Shown here: in pieces, positions 11,931 to 12,605 of the stretch
Layout: each line of letters begins with the position of its first letter
Numbering within the stretch: the first letter of the stretch is position 1
Assembly (NCBI GenBank): GCA_001774245.1
Contig: MEZF01000023.1
Location: forward strand, 3,520-16,124
Reading direction: 5' to 3'
Source of the DNA: Candidatus Bathyarchaeota archaeon RBG_13_52_12
GTDB lineage: Archaea; Thermoproteota; Bathyarchaeia; TCS64
Length of the DNA: 12,605 nucleotides
Notes under the pieces: generated by a model
The model's input: only the letters and a program-made list of their open reading frames with translations
Database searches by the model: none
Told to the model about the DNA's origin: nothing
Program-made: the position numbers and the translations under genes

Positions 11931-12605
11931 AACATCCCTATCTAGGATAAGCCCACACTCAGGGCATCGGTGCATCCTCACGGACAGGTCCTTACCAACC
12001 CTCACGCCGCAGCCTGAGCAGGCTTGGCTGGTTCCACGGGGGTCGACGAACGCCGTCACTCCCTCCGACAGTCTCGCCATGTAGGTCAGTGCGTTCCTCA
12101 GCAAACCCCAGCCAGCGTCAGCTATGCTCTTACTCAGACGCCTATTCCCCTGCATGCTCTGGATCTTCAGGTCCTCAACAAATATCCTCTCATACCTGTT
12201 CACGATGCTCCTCGCCGTCTTGTACGCATAGTCACGCCTCTGGTTAGCAACCCTCTCAGATAGACTAGCAACCTTACGCCTCGCCTTCTCACGGTTCACC
12301 GAGCCCCGCGCCTTCCTGGCCAGGCGCCGCTGAGCCCATCCAAGCCTCCCCTCAGCCAAGCGGTAGCTCCTCGGGGCCATAAACACCGTCCCATCGCTGA
12401 GCGCAACGAGGCTGTTCAGCCCCATGTCAACCCCCACAGCGGGGAGCCTGCCCTGAATGGGCTTAGCCTCAACCTCGGAGGAGAACACGGCGTACCACCT
12501 CCCAGCCCTGCTTCGCGTCACCGTCAACGTCTTGACCCTGCCTTCGACGGGGCGGTGCAGGATCAGCTTCAGGTCCCCTATCTTGGAGAGTCTCAGGCGC
12601 CCATC
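11778..12605 (-). CDS. tnpB: TnpB, RNA-guided nuclease of the IS605 OrfB family, N terminus outside the window
   Basis: The - strand is open from 12605 to the stop at 11778-11780: 275 visible residues of a family usually near 350-450. The first visible part reads LRLSKIGDLKLILHRPVEG, part of the conserved wedge/REC-side region, and shows that the TTG at 12527 is internal. RuvC motif I is AVGVDMGLNSLVALSDG (D60 of the visible part), motif II is RIFVEDLKIQSM (E144), and motif III is DRDVNAA (222-228). Between II and III is a zinc finger, CSGCG...CPECG (C196, C199, C214, C217). All three catalytic acids are present and there is no frameshift, so the nuclease could be active. In the family, TnpB with a right-end omega RNA cuts DNA next to a short TAM and helps keep the element in place. 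The last 11 residues are encoded partly by the palindrome. Confidence 0.93.
   Translation of the reverse strand, partial: DGRLRLSKIGDLKLILHRPVEGRVKTLTVTRSRAGRWYAVFSSEVEAKPIQGRLPAVGVDMGLNSLVALSDGTVFMAPRSYRLAEGRLGWAQRRLARKARGSVNREKARRKVASLSERVANQRRDYAYKTARSIVNRYERIFVEDLKIQSMQGNRRLSKSIADAGWGLLRNALTYMARLSEGVTAFVDPRGTSQACSGCGVRVGKDLSVRMHRCPECGLILDRDVNAARNILKRGLEIGRGPPEYTPEGEVIATQLCEAGQVASMNQEAHDLSHG
11781..11800. repeat. Perfect 20-base palindrome at the right end of the IS element
   Basis: CCCATGACTT is followed directly by its reverse complement AAGTCATGGG. It encodes the TnpB C terminus (H-D-L-S-H-G region) on the - strand and lies 4 bases after the secY stop on the + strand. Such terminal hairpins are where IS200/IS605 transposases recognise single-stranded ends, and they also form part of the omega RNA scaffold. 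In secY mRNA the same sequence could fold into a hairpin and protect or end the transcript. Confidence 0.85.

Larger units (their letters stand above)
11777..12605 (-). mobile_element. IS200/IS605-family (IS1341-like) element, right-end part; continues beyond the window
   Basis: The element is recognised from its tnpB gene on the - strand and from the palindrome at its tnpB 3' end, the usual right-end hairpin of this superfamily. The right boundary cannot be fixed from one copy. It should fall within a few bases of 11773-11780, touching the secY stop codon. No tnpA (Y1 transposase) is in view, but the left end is outside the window, so its absence is not shown. No target duplication is expected for this family. 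Confidence 0.75.

Noticed and set aside
11869..12084. + strand open frames inside the tnpB region
   Set aside because: They are complements of the RuvC and zinc-finger coding region of tnpB and have no identity of their own.
12525..12527. TTG at 12527 as the start of the - strand gene
   Set aside because: The frame stays open to the window edge and the upstream residues (LRLSKIGDLKLILHRPVEGRV) are typical TnpB sequence, so the codon is an internal Leu.
1..12605. CRISPR arrays, tRNA or rRNA genes, and defence genes
   Set aside because: I saw no regularly spaced repeats, no tRNA-like folds and no unexplained gene. Apart from 1789-2015, every stretch is covered by an identified gene or a short spacer.

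Overview
This is an archaeal chromosome segment. It carries most of the S10-spc ribosomal protein superoperon on the + strand, followed by the secY translocon gene, with an IS200/IS605-family tnpB facing it on the - strand. Archaeal origin is clear from the archaeal/eukaryotic-only proteins eS4, eL32, eL19 and RNase P protein p29 (Rnp1), from the archaeal forms of uS5, uS17 and SecY, from TATA-box promoter architecture, and from compact 4-8 nt gene overlaps. The gene order and the lack of a SUI1/aIF1 gene between uL29 and p29 suggest a TACK-type lineage, possibly near Bathyarchaeia or Nitrososphaeria. That placement is a low-confidence impression from remembered protein sequences, not a phylogeny.

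Layout. Positions 1-1788 hold the end of uL4, then uL23, uL2 and uS19. Next comes the only real gap, a 227-base AT-rich stretch (1789-2015). It opens with an inverted repeat over the uS19 stop codon and ends with a good TATA box just before uL22. Positions 2016-11776 are an almost gapless run: uL22, uS3, uL29, p29, uS17, uL14, uL24, eS4, uL5, uS14, uS8, uL6, eL32, eL19, uL18, uS5, uL30, uL15, SecY. Positions 11777-12605 hold the 3' part of a tnpB gene on the - strand, whose N-terminal part lies beyond the window. Its stop codon is one base from that of secY.

How it works together. The genes encode neighbouring parts of the ribosome: the exit tunnel and its rim (uL4, uL22, uL23, uL24, uL29, eL19), the peptidyl-transferase surroundings (uL2, uL15), the 5S rRNA region (uL5, uL18, uL30), and the small-subunit head and body (uS19, uS3, uS14, uS17, uS8, uS5, eS4). 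RNase P p29 links this to tRNA maturation and SecY links it to membrane protein export. Overlapping stop/start codons imply translational coupling. The gap at 1789-2015 probably splits the cluster into two transcription units.

Most of the window is ordinary, highly conserved housekeeping DNA. The parts worth a second look are the uS19/uL22 break, the long acidic tail on uS3, departures from usual family motifs in uL2 and uS5, and above all the TnpB element abutting secY. Its predicted right-end guide RNA would read into the last codons of secY. I did not find a convincing wholly new system.
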